Origin: Epiperipatus broadwayi
Lineage: Eukaryota > Onychophora > Udeonychophora > Euonychophora > Peripatidae
Reading direction: 5' to 3'
DNA: 64,000 nt
Assembly: GCA_028023455.1 (NCBI GenBank)
Contig: JAQFVV010006273.1
Span: 4,943,128-5,007,127, forward strand
The notes under the pieces were generated by a model. That model had not been told where the DNA came from and did not search any database. It worked only from the letters and a program-made list of their open reading frames with translations. Both the position numbers and the translations under genes were made by a program. Every line of letters starts with the position of its first letter. Position 1 is the first letter of the stretch. Below, piece by piece: positions 49,030 to 61,430 of the stretch.

Positions 49030-49880
49030 ATAATCACTTCCAGGTCACTACAGCAACTGTACAAGACATTAGTAATACATTAACATACCTTTTGATTTTT
49101 TAAAAACTAAAGTGTGTTTTTCTGTTCATGACCAGCATTGTCATTGCCATAATAGTTCATATAAAGATGTTAAAATCTGCAATTTCATAAAACTCTCATA
49201 AAAATCAATAACCCAGGAAGGCTTGTAAATTATTTATGTTTCTAGCCTTGTCACATTTTCATAGCTGTAACTTTTTGCAGGTTGGGATATTTTCCTTGTT
49301 TTAGTAAAAACACAGAAATTTGATCTCTGCAGTTGCTCATATATACTTTACAATATTCAGTCTAGCACCAACTTTGTCTTATTTTAAATAGATTCTATAA
49401 CATGTATTTCCACTTATGTTGTCTGGATAGTTATACGTATCCCATCAAGGTAATGGATAAACTTCTCTAATGCCTTGAAACAAAGCATCTACTTTATCTT
49501 GGAGGTTGTTTTTGACAGCTTTAATCCTATATGGTAACTTATTACACTTAAAAAAGTCCTACATGAGTGCTAATGATTAGTAACCCCACTGTTCTCTTCA
49601 TGACAAGCATCTAATGGAAAGCTGATTTAAAATCAATCTTCAAGAATTTTTGTAGAGAGGGTAGAATTTCACACACACTTGGCACAAGATATGCTTTTTT
49701 ATTAATATATTTATTAAGGGTGATGTGTGATAATATCTCCATAAATAAATAGATTCATCTGGCTTTATTATCACTACAACTGGTGTTACCCAATTGAATC
49801 ACACACAGATTCTACTGTCAGATGTGACCCTCTACTGTCACTTTTCTGAAAACATGCTCTACTGTAGATTGTGTTATTCT
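49030..49880 (-). pseudogene. Ty3/Gypsy reverse transcriptase remnant
   Basis: Decayed RT on the minus strand, which copied the element's RNA into cDNA. Readable pieces from 5' to 3': VTPVVVIIKPDESI near 49740-49800 (family form TPVVxVxKxxGxIRxCxDY), KIDFKSAFHQMLV-like near 49610-49650 (catalytic motif A, usually DLxxAYxQ), and NLQAFLGLLIFYESFM-like near 49170-49230 (LRSFLGLxNYYxxFI connection). The YLDD box cannot be read because of frameshifts. RNase H resumes beyond the hAT element. Confidence 0.7.
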
Positions 49881-50063
49881 GCTGCATATCTAATGATTCA
49901 TCCAATGATACTAGCTGGGTAAGCATCAATTATTGAAATAAAGTAACATTAGGACAAAGTTTATTTACTTGCACAAAAACAATGATAATAATACTAAGTA
50001 AAAATAATATTTCAGTTTTGGGAAAGTGATAATAATTTGATGGAATGTGATAAATTATTATTA

Positions 50064-50073
50064 CATATTGCCA
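50064..50073 (-). other. Likely Gypsy primer binding site
   Basis: On the minus strand TGGCAATATG follows one base after an LTR-like end TTTATTTATACA. TGGC starts are usual for Gypsy primer sites. It is decayed and short. Confidence 0.4.
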
Positions 50074-50074
50074 A

Positions 50075-50153
50075 TGTATAAATAAAGTTTATATATCTTG
50101 ATTTTCTCTTAACTTATATTTTACACACACACGCACAATATGATAACTTATAA
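50075..50153 (-). repeat. 5' LTR, distal piece
   Basis: This piece (TGTATAAATAAAG, TTTTCTCTTAACTTAT, TTACACACAC and TGATAACTTA) aligns with the distal end of the 3' LTR at about 43707-43785 and is separated from the rest of the 5' LTR by the hAT element at 50154-52937. Confidence 0.6.
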
Positions 50154-52937
50154 AAGACGATGACAACTTTTTGTGGGAGTTGTGAAAAATCGATATTATA
50201 ATCTTGTTCCATGTGCTTGCATGATTCTACATATTTTGTTTAGACATGATTTTAATTGGTATCAAAATTTTAAAATATATGGTAATAGGATATTTTAAAA
50301 TACATAGGATCATATATGAAAAAATGTGTTGTCAAATATTAATTATCAACACATTTATTAAAAATTTTATTATCAATTATAAATTACAATTTTTTTAAAA
50401 CGTAAATACATAGTTTGAATACAAACAAGTTATCGAAAATTTTAATGTTATTAAGCACTTTTTAATTAATCATAGCTATTAATTGATTAATGTGGGACTT
50501 GTCCCTGTAGGTCTTTGCTCAAATTCTTAACATCAGGTGCGTAATTTGTCACTTTTAACTCCACTCAGGCTTCAGAATGTTCAAGTGTTAGACAACTTCT
50601 TTGTGTAGTCAAAATACTTTTCATATGTGAGAAAATTTGTTTACATAAGTAAGTTGACCCAAATACTGAAAGCAGAGCACAAGCAGTTTTTTTTTCAAAA
50701 AATAAAAACTTTCAGGTAAAGATATCCAAGAATTGAGAATTACAACCAACTTTTCTCATCAGTCTTCTTCAAGAGTTTACCACAATTCTAGAAATTTTGT
50801 TTTAGACAATACTGATGATATTAATTCTATAAATTCCATTTCAAAATTATCAGCATCCATCTTCTCAAAAAGAAATTTCAAATGAGGCTGTTTTTAAATC
50901 AACTAAATCAGATTTGATGAGTAGTAAAAATATAGGTGGTTGAATTTGAAAATCTTCACATTTTTTGGAAAATTCTTTAAACACTTCAACATACATTCAT
51001 GAGTCATCTTTTTTAAAAGTAAATCATTTCGCATGGGCATTGACATTTGGAAAGTACTTTAGGTGTTAGTGGTAATATCTCACCAAAATATTTGATGCAA
51101 ATTATTTCCAGAGTTCAAAAAGATTTAGTATTATTTGACCCTTTCCTTGTAAATGCAAGTTTAAATCATTAAGATGCTGAGTTATATCAATCAAAAACAT
51201 CATTTTGCATAATTACTCTTTATTATTCAACTCTGGGAAATATTTTTTTTATGAAGAAACATCTTGATTTCTTCCAAACATGACATAAGCCTGTTTAAGA
51301 CAATATCTTGACTAAGCCAATAAATATTTCTATATAGTGGAAGGTCTACATATTCACTCTTCATTTTTTGTAAAAGTGATTTAAATTTCCTGCATATAAA
51401 TGAATAACAGGAAACAATAAAATTAATTATCTTAACAACAATGTCCATTATGGAAACTTAATATTTGAAGTTCAATATGATTTTCAAAAAGTTTAACAAA
51501 ATCTGTTTCTTTTCCCACTATTGCACAGACAGCATTGGTAGTAACAGAAAATATTTTATTTATATTAATTTTCTGACTTTCAAAATAATTTTAAAATGCA
51601 CTGGTAATGTCTTGGCTATTAGTTTGTACCAGCAAGAGGAATCAAACAATAATATTCTTTATAAATACAATCTTTTTCCACAATATTGAGCATCTATTGC
51701 TAGATATGCACATCATTTACATCAGTGCTTTTATCACCAGTTTCACTAAATACACAGGCTTCTTGTAATCCACTTTTCTATTTTGCCATAAATTACCAGC
51801 CATATCAGTTGTTCCTCTCTCAATTGTTTTCACAGGAAAATGTATTTTTTGAATTTGTGACAGTATGATAAATCACTGAATAAAATTTTAATGCTTTTCA
51901 AAAATGTTTCTTTGATGAATTCATCATCTGTGAAAAATTTGGCTTTGGAAGCTATGCATTGAGCAATTGTATAACTACATTTGGTAGCTTTATTATTAGT
52001 TTCCTTTATTTGTCTAAAAAAAGGAGTTTATTCTTATAAAGCCAAAAACAGTTCTTTAAACAGTTTCAATTTTCTCATCAATGTTCTTAAATGTGAACCA
52101 AAGTTTAATGTGATAATGTCTTGTACACTTGGTGTATGACGTATAACTCTTTTGTTACATAATGCACAAACAGTACAAAACTTTTGTTGTAAAAATCCAG
52201 ATTCATCAGTCTAAATGTCTTAAAAAAAAAGAACATCAACTTTTTGTTTTTCACGAGTTATTTTAGGGTAGTATATTATTTAATAATAACAAACTAATTG
52301 TTCTTATGTACCAAGATACAATCATACTTGCAGCACAAAATTTAGAGGTTTGCAAAGCACAAACACTTGTGCTACTATGAAAATATAGGTAGAATTCATT
52401 CAAACTAGAAAAAATAGCAACAAAAATGTTTTTTAATCAACACATGTTGTATAGATCAGCTGATGGTGAATTTACTGGTTGCATAGTTGTGTTGCCTTTG
52501 TTTACTTTTTTCTATTCTACCTACATTTAAAAAAAAAAACAGTTCTCATTAGAATTACCAGTTTGTTATTACTTTTATTAGTTAAATATAGTATTATTTA
52601 TAACTGGAAATCTTGCCAAATTTGATTGCTATAAATTGAGGTTAAGTTTTTACTTATGCTCTTGCATTTAAATTAAAATTTTAACTAAGGTGTTTATTTA
52701 TAGTTTTAATATACTATAGAACCTTACCCCAGATATTCATATGCTAGTTGTACTTTTGATTGCATATGTGTTATATACAGTATATACCCAAAACATAACT
52801 GATGTAAATGCTTGCACTGTAATTTCAATATAATTTTATAATGATCATTTTTAATATATTTTTAATTCAATCAGTGGGCCACTAAAAATTGTTTTGCATG
52901 CTATGTCTGAAACATGTGGCATAATTGACAACTTCTG
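50154..52937 (-). mobile_element. hAT element (GTF2IRD2-like) inserted in Gypsy 5' LTR
   Basis: The right end as reverse complement starts CAGAAGTTGTCAATTATG, a Charlie-type hAT terminus. The left end starts AAGACGATGACAACTTT and matches it at about 11 of 17 positions. Exact 8-bp repeats ACTTATAA flank it (50146-50153 and 52938-52945). Gypsy LTR sequence is present on both sides. Length about 2.78 kb fits a full hAT. A CAGTGGGCCACT block near 52875 is subterminal. Confidence 0.75.
50490..52260 (-). pseudogene. GTF2IRD2/ZBED-like hAT transposase, decayed
   Basis: Minus-strand blocks in family order: a BED-type zinc-finger trace FCTVCALCNKRVIRH near 52140-52190; FFTDDEFIKETFLKSIKILF near 51880-51950 (family FTDGEYIKECF); an intact 73-codon stretch at 51227-51448 with FKSLLQKMKSEYVDLPLY and RNIYWLSQDIVLNRLMSCLE (family FKxLLExMxSEYxDLxYHxxVRWLSRGxVLxRFFxLxxEI); DITQHLNDLNLHLQGKGQ near 51130-51200; MYVEVF and FEISF blocks near 50870-51000; and a hAT C-terminal trace FSHI...ILKPEW near 50570-50640. 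The transposase is disabled by stops and frameshifts. This group includes the domesticated human GTF2IRD2 and SCAND3-type proteins, but nothing suggests domestication here. Confidence 0.85.
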
Positions 52938-53286
52938 ACTTATAACATTAATTTTTATCATCATTAATTTAGGGTGACCATTTTTACTTATCTCTGTGTT
53001 TTATGTTTATACATATGGCTTTGACTTAACTTCTGCTTTTTTCTCTTTTAACTTCATTCTTAATCATCTCGCAATCTACTGATTGTTTTCAGCTCATTTA
53101 CATAATAGAACTAATTAGAATATGTCAGCTTTATTAGCACTTTATTATCCTATATGCTAATTTTCTGGAGTGCATATTTTAACTGAGAAAATAATAATTG
53201 TGTAATGTCCATATGCAATTACAATTTTTTTATAAACTTTATTTACAATAATACCTCATATATACACACACATATATATATATATG
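52938..53286 (-). repeat. 5' LTR, main piece
   Basis: Aligns with 43776-44118 through the CTAATTAGTTCTATTATGTAAATGA-type core (split by small differences), TCTGGAGTGCATATTTTAACT on the plus strand, and the A/T-rich start with (TA)n then GC. The match stops at ATATATGC (53286), where the hairpin begins. Confidence 0.65.
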
Positions 53287-53429
53287 CTAAAACAGAGTTT
53301 AAATTAAAATTTAGAAAGATTTATTGAACCAAAGTATACTTTTAATACTGACATTATATTCATGATTCATTGAAAGTATATTTGGTATGATAAATCTTTC
53401 TAAGTTATATACTTCAACTTAGTTTTAGT
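53287..53429. repeat. Hairpin repeat next to GATA array
   Basis: TAAAACAGAGTTTAAATTAAA with TAGAAAGATTTATTGAACCAA pairs with TTGGTATGATAAATCTTTCTA and ACTTCAACTTAGTTTTA. Arms are about 55 bp with a ~35 bp centre. It directly precedes the microsatellite and is absent from the 3' LTR, so hairpin and array probably arrived as one unit. Confidence 0.75.
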
Positions 53430-53442
53430 ATTAAAACGTAAT

Positions 53443-54029
<587 letters not shown>

Positions 54030-54964
54030 AGGTGCATTACTATTTATTTAAATTACAAATGCAGTTTAATGAAAATATTTTCTTTTAAATTGTAGAGTTA
54101 ATATAATCAAGTCTTAAGTGGTTTTATAATCTTTTTACTATATTATTTATGAAGTATGTAAATTATTTTTTGCCCAATATTTTTATGTTACATTAACAGG
54201 AACGCATTTACAATAATTTTAACAATTTTATATGCAACTAATTGAGTTAAAGCACAATTATAAAAAGTGATATTACAATAATGTTATATCCTTCATGTTA
54301 ACGGTAAACATAACAAGGTATATTAAAAGTATGCTGCATTTTAATACCCATATTTGAAAACCTACCAAAATATTTAAACTGAATAATATTTTCACTTATC
54401 AAAACATTTAATATTTTGCATATAAATTATTTTTTATATTCATAATCATTAGAACTTTTTGTAGATAATTATTTAAATTAATAAAAATAACATCGTAAGA
54501 TAAAACTACATTATTATTTTGCTTTTAATTGATTCGTACCACAAAACTTTTAATGAATCTTTATGCTGTGTAAATTAACTCTTTCTTTGAACATGCTGAA
54601 ACAGCATTATAATGTTAATTTGTAACAGTTTGTGCTTTTCAATTTAGTCAATAAATTTTTATTCTTTAGGAAATTCTTTAAATATTTTATTTTATCCTAC
54701 TATGAACATTAAAAATGAAAAATTATTTTTGATTTAATATATCAACATTACAAATAAATAAAACGAAAAAGCAGACAAAGTATTTTATCTTAGCCTTAAG
54801 GCAAATAAAATGTTTTTCAATGAATATAATATAGGATTCAGCTAAACTTATATTAATAACATATACTTGAGTAAAAAAAAAATACATTCAAAACAATTTT
54901 TGAAATTTAAAATTTCAATTTTTGATTAGATATGTAAAGCATAGAGGTCGCTATTGTCGTTTTT
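54030..54964. other. AT-rich non-coding DNA
   Basis: Nothing recognised between the Gypsy edge and the LINE fragment. Confidence 0.5.
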
Positions 54965-55588
54965 TCAAGGCTAAAATAGTATTTAATTGGGTTATGAGTA
55001 AAGGGCAGGTAACAAGATGGGTGAGAAAGGTAATGCGGTATGCAAAAGATTTGGATAAAGAATTTATATCAGTATATTTGTACAAAAGATGGGATGATTG
55101 TGTTAAGAGGATTATTGAGTGTTATAGTGGTAAGGAATGGGATAAAAGAATAAATTTATTAATAAAGACTAGGGAGTTAGAGAGATGGATAAATAGTATA
55201 GAGAGTAAAAAGAGTTTAAATATATATAGAAATAAACAGAATATTAGGTGTGAGTTAATATATGATAATAGTAAGGAAAGTAATTTATTGTTTAAGGCTC
55301 GAACGGGGATCTTTAGCTACAAAAGAATATACATGTAAATGGAAAAATATGGGTGATTTATTTTGTAAATTATGTAAGAAAGGAATTGAAAATATTAGGC
55401 ATTTGTTAACTGAATGTAAATTTTTGAAAACAGAAAGGGTACATGTAATGAAGTTGTGGAAAAATAAATATGAAAAGAGTGATTATACAGAAAGCGAATT
55501 ATTGGTTTTTATGCTGGGTTTGGGAAAAGATAAGGGGGATTTAGATATAAAGGTTATAGAGTTGACAAAGATTATGTTGTGGAAATGA
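54965..55588 (+). pseudogene. LINE RT C-terminal fragment with frameshift
   Basis: Two overlapping frames carry one protein. The first (to 55338) has VMSKGQVTRWVRKVMRYAKD, YKRWDDCVKRIIECYSGKEW and KSLNIYRNKQN. The second (to 55588) has GSLATKEYTCKWKNMGDLFC, KLCKKGIENIRHLLTECKFL and a C-terminal FMLGLGKDKGDLDIKVIELTK. A one-base change near 55308 breaks the frame between KARTG and SLATKEY. The C-x2-C-x9-H-x4-C array is a zinc-knuckle-like motif found after the RT in several non-LTR clades. The RT core is absent because of truncation. Confidence 0.8.
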
Positions 55589-55715
55589 GATGGAGCAGAT
55601 TATGGGAAAATTTAGAATGGGGAATGGAAAATAAAGTGGCTAACATGTTTATCTGGGCATAATTGCTGAGATATTCTTGACTTCGTTTAAGGAGAAGCCA
55701 CAATACATCACATCA
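54965..55715 (+). mobile_element. 5'-truncated LINE copy, plus strand
   Basis: Matches the C-terminal third and 3' untranslated region of the LINE at 62125-63770, starting near GGCTAAAATAGT and ending CTTCGTTTAAGGAGAAGCCAC then ACATCACATCACATCGCATAG. The (ACATC)n tail marks the 3' end. 5' truncation is typical of target-primed reverse transcription. A short GCATAG occurs at both edges but is too small to call a TSD. Confidence 0.8.
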
Positions 55716-57894
55716 CATCGCATAGTCTTAAAGTATGGCTTTAATATATATTAATTTTTGATTAAAAAAAGTAAAATAATTTTGTTTCTTGCTAACTCTG
55801 TTCTATTATAGATTCCCTGTTTATATTAGTTATTTGATCTTGACTTACTCTAAAAATAAAAATATTCAAATACAACGTGAATCTCAATATTAAATCTTTA
55901 CAAATAAATAAATAAAAAATAAATAAACAAATTATATGTAAACTGAAGCTTTTCGGTTTTCAGATTTTAAATAAAAATCCATTTATGCAAGTATGATTAT
56001 TAGACCACATCTAATGAGAAGCTTTACCATTCAGTTCAAACTTCACTTTCCTCTCTTTATTTTACAGATATTTAGCCATTTTTGTTGGAATTGATATAAC
56101 TCAATACACATTTTAGTTCAAGTTTTTGCCATCAAATGCATGGAAAAAGTTAAACAAATGATACAGAATAGCCACAACTGAACCACTCTAGACCCAAGGA
56201 GTTTGTATTACAATGCCTCTTTGCACACTCAGAAAATGATGTATTTAACTTCAAGAAAATTAAAATATATTGTTCATATTTCTGAATTTCATTAAGCTTT
56301 CTCATAACTCTCTGATTAGCTGATAGTTTTTCCAATAGAATGCTCTGCTCTTTCTGCATCATTTTCAAAATAGTTTGCCCTGTGTATGATATAAAAATAC
56401 ATTAGAACATTCACCTCCTTGCCAATAAATTATCATCATTTGGTCAGCATTTTTATTGATTACAGCTTTCTGGAACATTTCTGGTTCAGTATCATTTATT
56501 ATCTTCATCTTTGGTTTAACCTCTTTTTCCATTATTGATGGTTTTTCAATGTTTATATTTCATCAAGTATATGTTGGATAATATGTTTCTGGTATCCATA
56601 TCTGTTTAATATTTGTTAGTTTGGTCAGAAAATGTCATCATTGTAGAGACTTTTATCAATCACACAGATCCACTAAAAAATACCTTTGGTTTTTTAAAAT
56701 TTGTCTTTATTTTTGATATTTTTTTGCAATTATTATTATATTTTTATTTGTGTATTTGGATTCTTTTTAAATTTATGTAAGATATTTATCCTTGTAAATT
56801 TAGTTTTTTTTTTATTTGCAATTATCAATACTTCATTTCTATTTTCTAGTTGATACTATTTTTTTCTTCACTTAAACCACTTTTTTTCAGATTCTTTTTT
56901 TAATTGTTTTTCTACTTTCACCCACAATTCATACCACTGCATCATCTGATAGAATGTTAAAATTTGTACTTTTCCTAGTTTTATAGAATATTTAATAATT
57001 CATGATCTGCATCTGAAATCTGTTCGGAAGACTTTCCTACAACAGTAAAAGTCACTGCTAGATGTCAAGAATTTGATTCCTATGACCTTATCCAGTCATG
57101 CCCATTTATAAACTCAAACTTTGTTTCTTAAAAAATATATTAACAATCAAAAAAATGTTGAATTCATAAAAGCTCATTAGTTATTCCCTTACTTCATTCA
57201 GGTTGTATTGTAGTATCATATTGCCTAACAGCATTTTCTTCCTTTCCATTTCTATAATGTACAAGGAAATATAAAAACTTTGTTCTTATATGAACAAGAT
57301 ATTTTATCTTTTAAAACTCACTAAACCAGGAAATAGGTTATCTGACTGTTCACACCTTTGAGTATTTTTTAGAGATTGCCTAAATTAGTAAGACTGTCTC
57401 TATAATACAAATATAGCAATACAAATCCTAATAACAGTGCTTGTGTTTTAAACTACTTTTTTTAGAGTAGTAAATAAATGTTTAAATTAATGACATTTTT
57501 TTTTACTCTCAGTTGCACATGCGCACATATTATTCTATGCTTTACTGATAATATTGCCCTTTTTGAATCATTTTTCAACTGAATAAAAAATAAAATCTTC
57601 ACTAATTAATTATGCTCATTTATTATATTAATAATATTATTAAAGTAGAAAATAACGAGTGCATAATTAAATAAAAAAAACAATGTTTTTTTTTTTGGAA
57701 AATAATATTTAGCATATGCTAGAAAAGTATAAACATTGGCTGAAGAAAATTGTATTGCTACATTAGATATTTTCTCTCTAAAAATTTTATAACAGTTTTG
57801 CAACAAGTATTTGTAGATTAAAGTGGTAAGTTAAGGGAGTAAAAAGTAAATGGAGATCATTTAGATTTTTCATATGATGTGCAAATAATGCTTT
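55716..57894. other. Unassigned, AT-rich
   Basis: No gene supported. 56010-57110 is slightly less AT-rich; the minus ORF at 56150-56368 (72 codons) and neighbouring readings on both strands look like decayed coding DNA but match no family I can name. Confidence 0.4.
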
Positions 57895-58510
57895 AGAGCG
57901 TCAGGAAATGTTGCAAGATTTATCAGATGAAAGTAAGGAAGTAGGACTAAAGATATTAAAAAGACTTGAGTAATGATTAATGAATTTTTGCAAAAGAAAA
58001 CATAAAGACTGATAATGATTATAAATATCTTGGTCAAATTATTAATGCAGATAATGGATGCAATTAATTATAAAATTAAACTTGAATAGACTGCTTTTGG
58101 TAAAAATAATTTTATATAAAAAAAATATGACTATGTGTTTGAAAAGGAAGGGTGTTAATAAATGCATTTACCAATTTTTATGAATCTGATGCTGGAATAC
58201 TTAATAAATGACCAGCACAAAGACATTTGTCCACTCAACACAAATAAAGAGATGTGTGTTAGGAGTAACAAGAGGGATCAAAATTGAAATAAATTGGTGA
58301 GAGAACTAACAGGTATTATTGACATCATTAAAAGAATCATAAGGCTAAAGTGGAGCTGATTAAGATATATTGCTAGAAAATATTATAGTAGATGGGCAGT
58401 TGAAATCTTAAACTGAAATCCAGCAGATTGTAAAAGACTTAAGATGAAATAAAAATGGGTGATGTAGAAAAGAGAAGTTAGATATTGGATTGACTGTGGA
58501 GTAACCTTTA
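57895..58510 (+). pseudogene. RTE-like LINE RT C-terminal fragment
   Basis: Plus-strand remnant of an endonuclease-reverse transcriptase LINE. QEMLQDLSDESKEVGLKI near 57900-57955 is the stretch just after the FADD active site. Then YKYLGQIINADNG-like sequence near 58020-58055, TQIKRCVLGVTRGIK-like sequence near 58240-58290, and LTGIIDIIKRIIRLKWS near 58305-58355 (family form TGVxDIIExIxRLKWxWAGHIAR). Stops and frameshifts occur throughout. The catalytic box itself lies upstream of the preserved part. This is the same general LINE group as the fragments near 41 kb and different from the (ACATC)n LINE. Confidence 0.75.
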
Positions 58511-58859
58511 TATTGTATTGGATTGATAATAGATAAAAATAATGATGATCTGCTAGTGTCACAAATTTTTGCACTCACAACTTTGACACTATCCATTTCA
58601 GATAAATACATTAATGATTATTTATTAAACTAGAGATGATCTCCTACCAAGATGTAAACTTTAAATCTCAATTTAAAATTAGTATCTTGTAATAAAGAAT
58701 TTTATTTCACCCTTACTTTGTAAATTACTGTTAAGCTAAGATTAATAGCTGAGGTGAAGCTATAAGTTTGTTATTAGTGAGCCTCTATTTATGGACTGAG
58801 CGCTTTTGGAGCACCTACAGCTCCATAATCATAGTCCTTTTTACATGCTGTTGATTCTA
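58511..58859. other. Non-coding spacer
   Basis: About 350 bp between two element remnants; nothing recognised. Confidence 0.5.
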
Positions 58860-59395
58860 TGCAAATGCATGCAAATTATAACATCCACCTTTTTGAGATC
58901 GCGAAGCACATGTCTTTTCTATTGATTGACATGGCATTGCTGGTGATATCACATGCCTCCTTAATCTTCCTCTTAACATCGTTCCTCTCTGTGCACACGA
59001 TGTCGGTTTTAGACAGCTCAAATCTATGGCTTTTCTCCTGCTGATGATCAGCAAATACTGACCTGCCCTCTCCTTTAGTTGTGGCTTTTGTATATATATA
59101 TATATCTATGCTGAGCCAGTCTGTTGCTCACTGTGGCCTGAGTTTCCCCATAATATACCAAATCACATCCTGTCTGCGGGCACACAATTTTATAAATGAC
59201 ATGGGGGGTTTCTTCTATATTTCTTTTATCTTTGGTGTTGTTGATGAGCCTATTTGTGTTTGGAGGGGTTCTGAATCCAAGTTTGAATTCCTTCTGTAAT
59301 ATTTTACTGAAATTTTTAGCTACTGTAGATATGTAGGGTATAATTAGATGTTGTCTGTTATCTTTTGTGTTTTGTTGTAGTCTCTTGGTTTTTTA
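58860..59395 (-). pseudogene. Penelope-like element C-terminus with GIY-YIG
   Basis: On the minus strand, from 5' to 3': FKLGFRTPPNTNRLINNTKD near 59225-59285; YKIVCPQTGCDLVYYGETQ near 59140-59200, which is the GIY-YIG motif (normally YKIxCxxCxxxYIGET, here with YYGET) with its paired Cys; SNRLAQHR, the conserved Arg/His helix; then after a TA microsatellite (59093-59106) and a frame change, VFADHQQEKSHRFELSKTDI and KRKIKEACDI...SINRKD, matching the HxxxxxHxFD and KRxxxEAxxI parts of this nuclease. GIY-YIG linked to such an upstream linker is typical of Penelope-like retroelements, where it nicks target DNA. No RT remains. Frameshifted and dead. Confidence 0.75.
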
Positions 59396-60119
59396 AAGAT
59401 TAAATTACAAACACATGGAATAACTCAACCTCATCTTTTCTTTTAAAGGGTATCTTATTTAAATATTTAATTTTACTCCATCATATTGCCTTGAAACATA
59501 TAAATAAATATATCTAAAAAAATACAAATAATCCTCAAGATGCATTTTATTGCTGAATTGGCACATACCAAAATTTCTACTCACATCATCATTATTTTTC
59601 AATATTTATTAATACTAAATATTACAATTTGATTTATAGACATCCAGTCACTTGCATTAATGATTATTATTAAATATTTATTAAAGTAGATATTATTTTT
59701 TGAATAAATTTTAGATTTCATTCAAGATATATATATATATATGTGTGTGTCTGTGTTAGTATTTACTTATAATTTTAACATCCTTTATTTTTCCTTGACA
59801 ATTAACCTTTTCCTTTTCCAAAGAGGATATACTACCCACACTTTTCCAGAAGCTTTTCCCTACTTCACAAATTTATTCAAATGTTAGTCACTGGAAAGTT
59901 TACAGGATTTTGCTATTACTATTATTATTATTTGTCTATTAAAAGTCAGATCTGAATGTACATAATTAAAGTAATAAAATATTCTCCCACGTCAATTTTT
60001 AAATCACAATTAAGAACAAATAAAAATAATAATTTTTATAAAAGTCAGTAAAATTTAAACTGAACATGATATCTGATTTATTTTTTATTATTTAATATAT
60101 TATATTTGATAAAAAATAA
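59396..60119. other. AT-rich non-coding DNA
   Basis: TA tract followed by (GT)n near 59730-59750; otherwise no recognisable feature. Confidence 0.5.
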
Positions 60120-60300
60120 AATTACAAAAAAATTAAGTCAGATGTCACATGACCTAATTTAATAAGCTTGTATTACAAATGTTATATATAGAGCTCGCAA
60201 ATAAGCTCTTAGCAAGCTTTGCAGAATATCCTCAACACCATACCAGTTTCTGCTACTGGCATCCTCATTGAGGTGCTAGGATATTCAAGCATTAGATTCT
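60120..60300 (+). repeat. Half copy of foldback family FB
   Basis: TCACATGACCTAATTTAATA, TTACAAATGTTATATATAGAG, GCTTTGCAGAATATCCTCAAC, CAGTTTCTGCTACTGGCATCC and GAGGTGCTAGGATATTCAAG match 27278-27435 closely, and the match ends at AAGCATTAGATT. The inverted arm is missing, so this is the family's basic unit. Confidence 0.75.
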
Positions 60301-61430
60301 GATATAAAATATAATTTAAAGTTTAAAACTCATTTAATATTTTTAAAAAGAAAACATTTTTATAGAGTAGTTCCGGACAATCAAATATACAAAACATTTA
60401 GTATGAATACAAAGAATTGTATTAAAAATATAGTAGATTCGAAAATGATAAAGATAAAAATCTATAATGATAATTAATAAATTAAAGACAATACTGCTGC
60501 TACATTGTCAAAACATGGGAAATATTAAATACATTTTAATGGATGTTCAATGTTGAGCACTCTTATCAAAAGTAACTATTATTTTAAAAATAATAAGCTG
60601 AAAATGCATTAAAGTTAGTTTTAATGTTCAATGTTTTATCCAAATACTAGAAATTAGTATTGCTTTTAATTTATTATATTTCAATTACTAGTTATCATAA
60701 TTATTTAGAAAATAATTAATGCATCACATTTTTAAATGCTTAATATGTTAAGAAGAAAAAATGTTAGAAAATAAACAAAAATTTTATAATATTTTATCAC
60801 CAGAAAAATGGAATCCAAAATAAAATAAATGGTTACTTTTATGGAATGTATAGTCTTTTTTTATATTCAAATTACTTTTGTTGAATACCTACTGAACTGA
60901 TTATCCACCCATTAATTATTCTCTTGAATATTTCAATACTTAGTTAAAGCACTCTGTGATCAGACTGTTTCAAGTTTTTATTTATGAATAAACTAATTTC
61001 AAAGTATCTAATTCTTATCTAAAAACTATAACTGACATTACACTATTATTCACATTAATATTCAAAATGTCTTACATTTTATATCTTTAGTAATGATAGT
61101 TTTTTTTCATTTTATAATATAGAAGCTGTATAATCCAAATAAGATTTGATAAACAACCAGTTAAATTCAAAAATTTCTAGAGATTTATAATCATTATTAT
61201 AGTATATTGCAACCTATTCAAAAATATCATAGAGATGTATTGAATAATAAAGATATTTCACAATTATTTATGGCTGCAATCTTTGTTATCTTCTTATTTT
61301 TAAAAAATTGAAACAATGCAAGCTTATATAAGAACAAGTAATATAACTTTATGAGTTAATATATTTTTTAAAAAAAATTAATAATTTTGAATGTATTATG
61401 CTATTAGATTTTAAAATGTTCTTCAAGATT
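60301..61430. other. AT-rich non-coding DNA
   Basis: No gene or element recognised. Confidence 0.5.
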
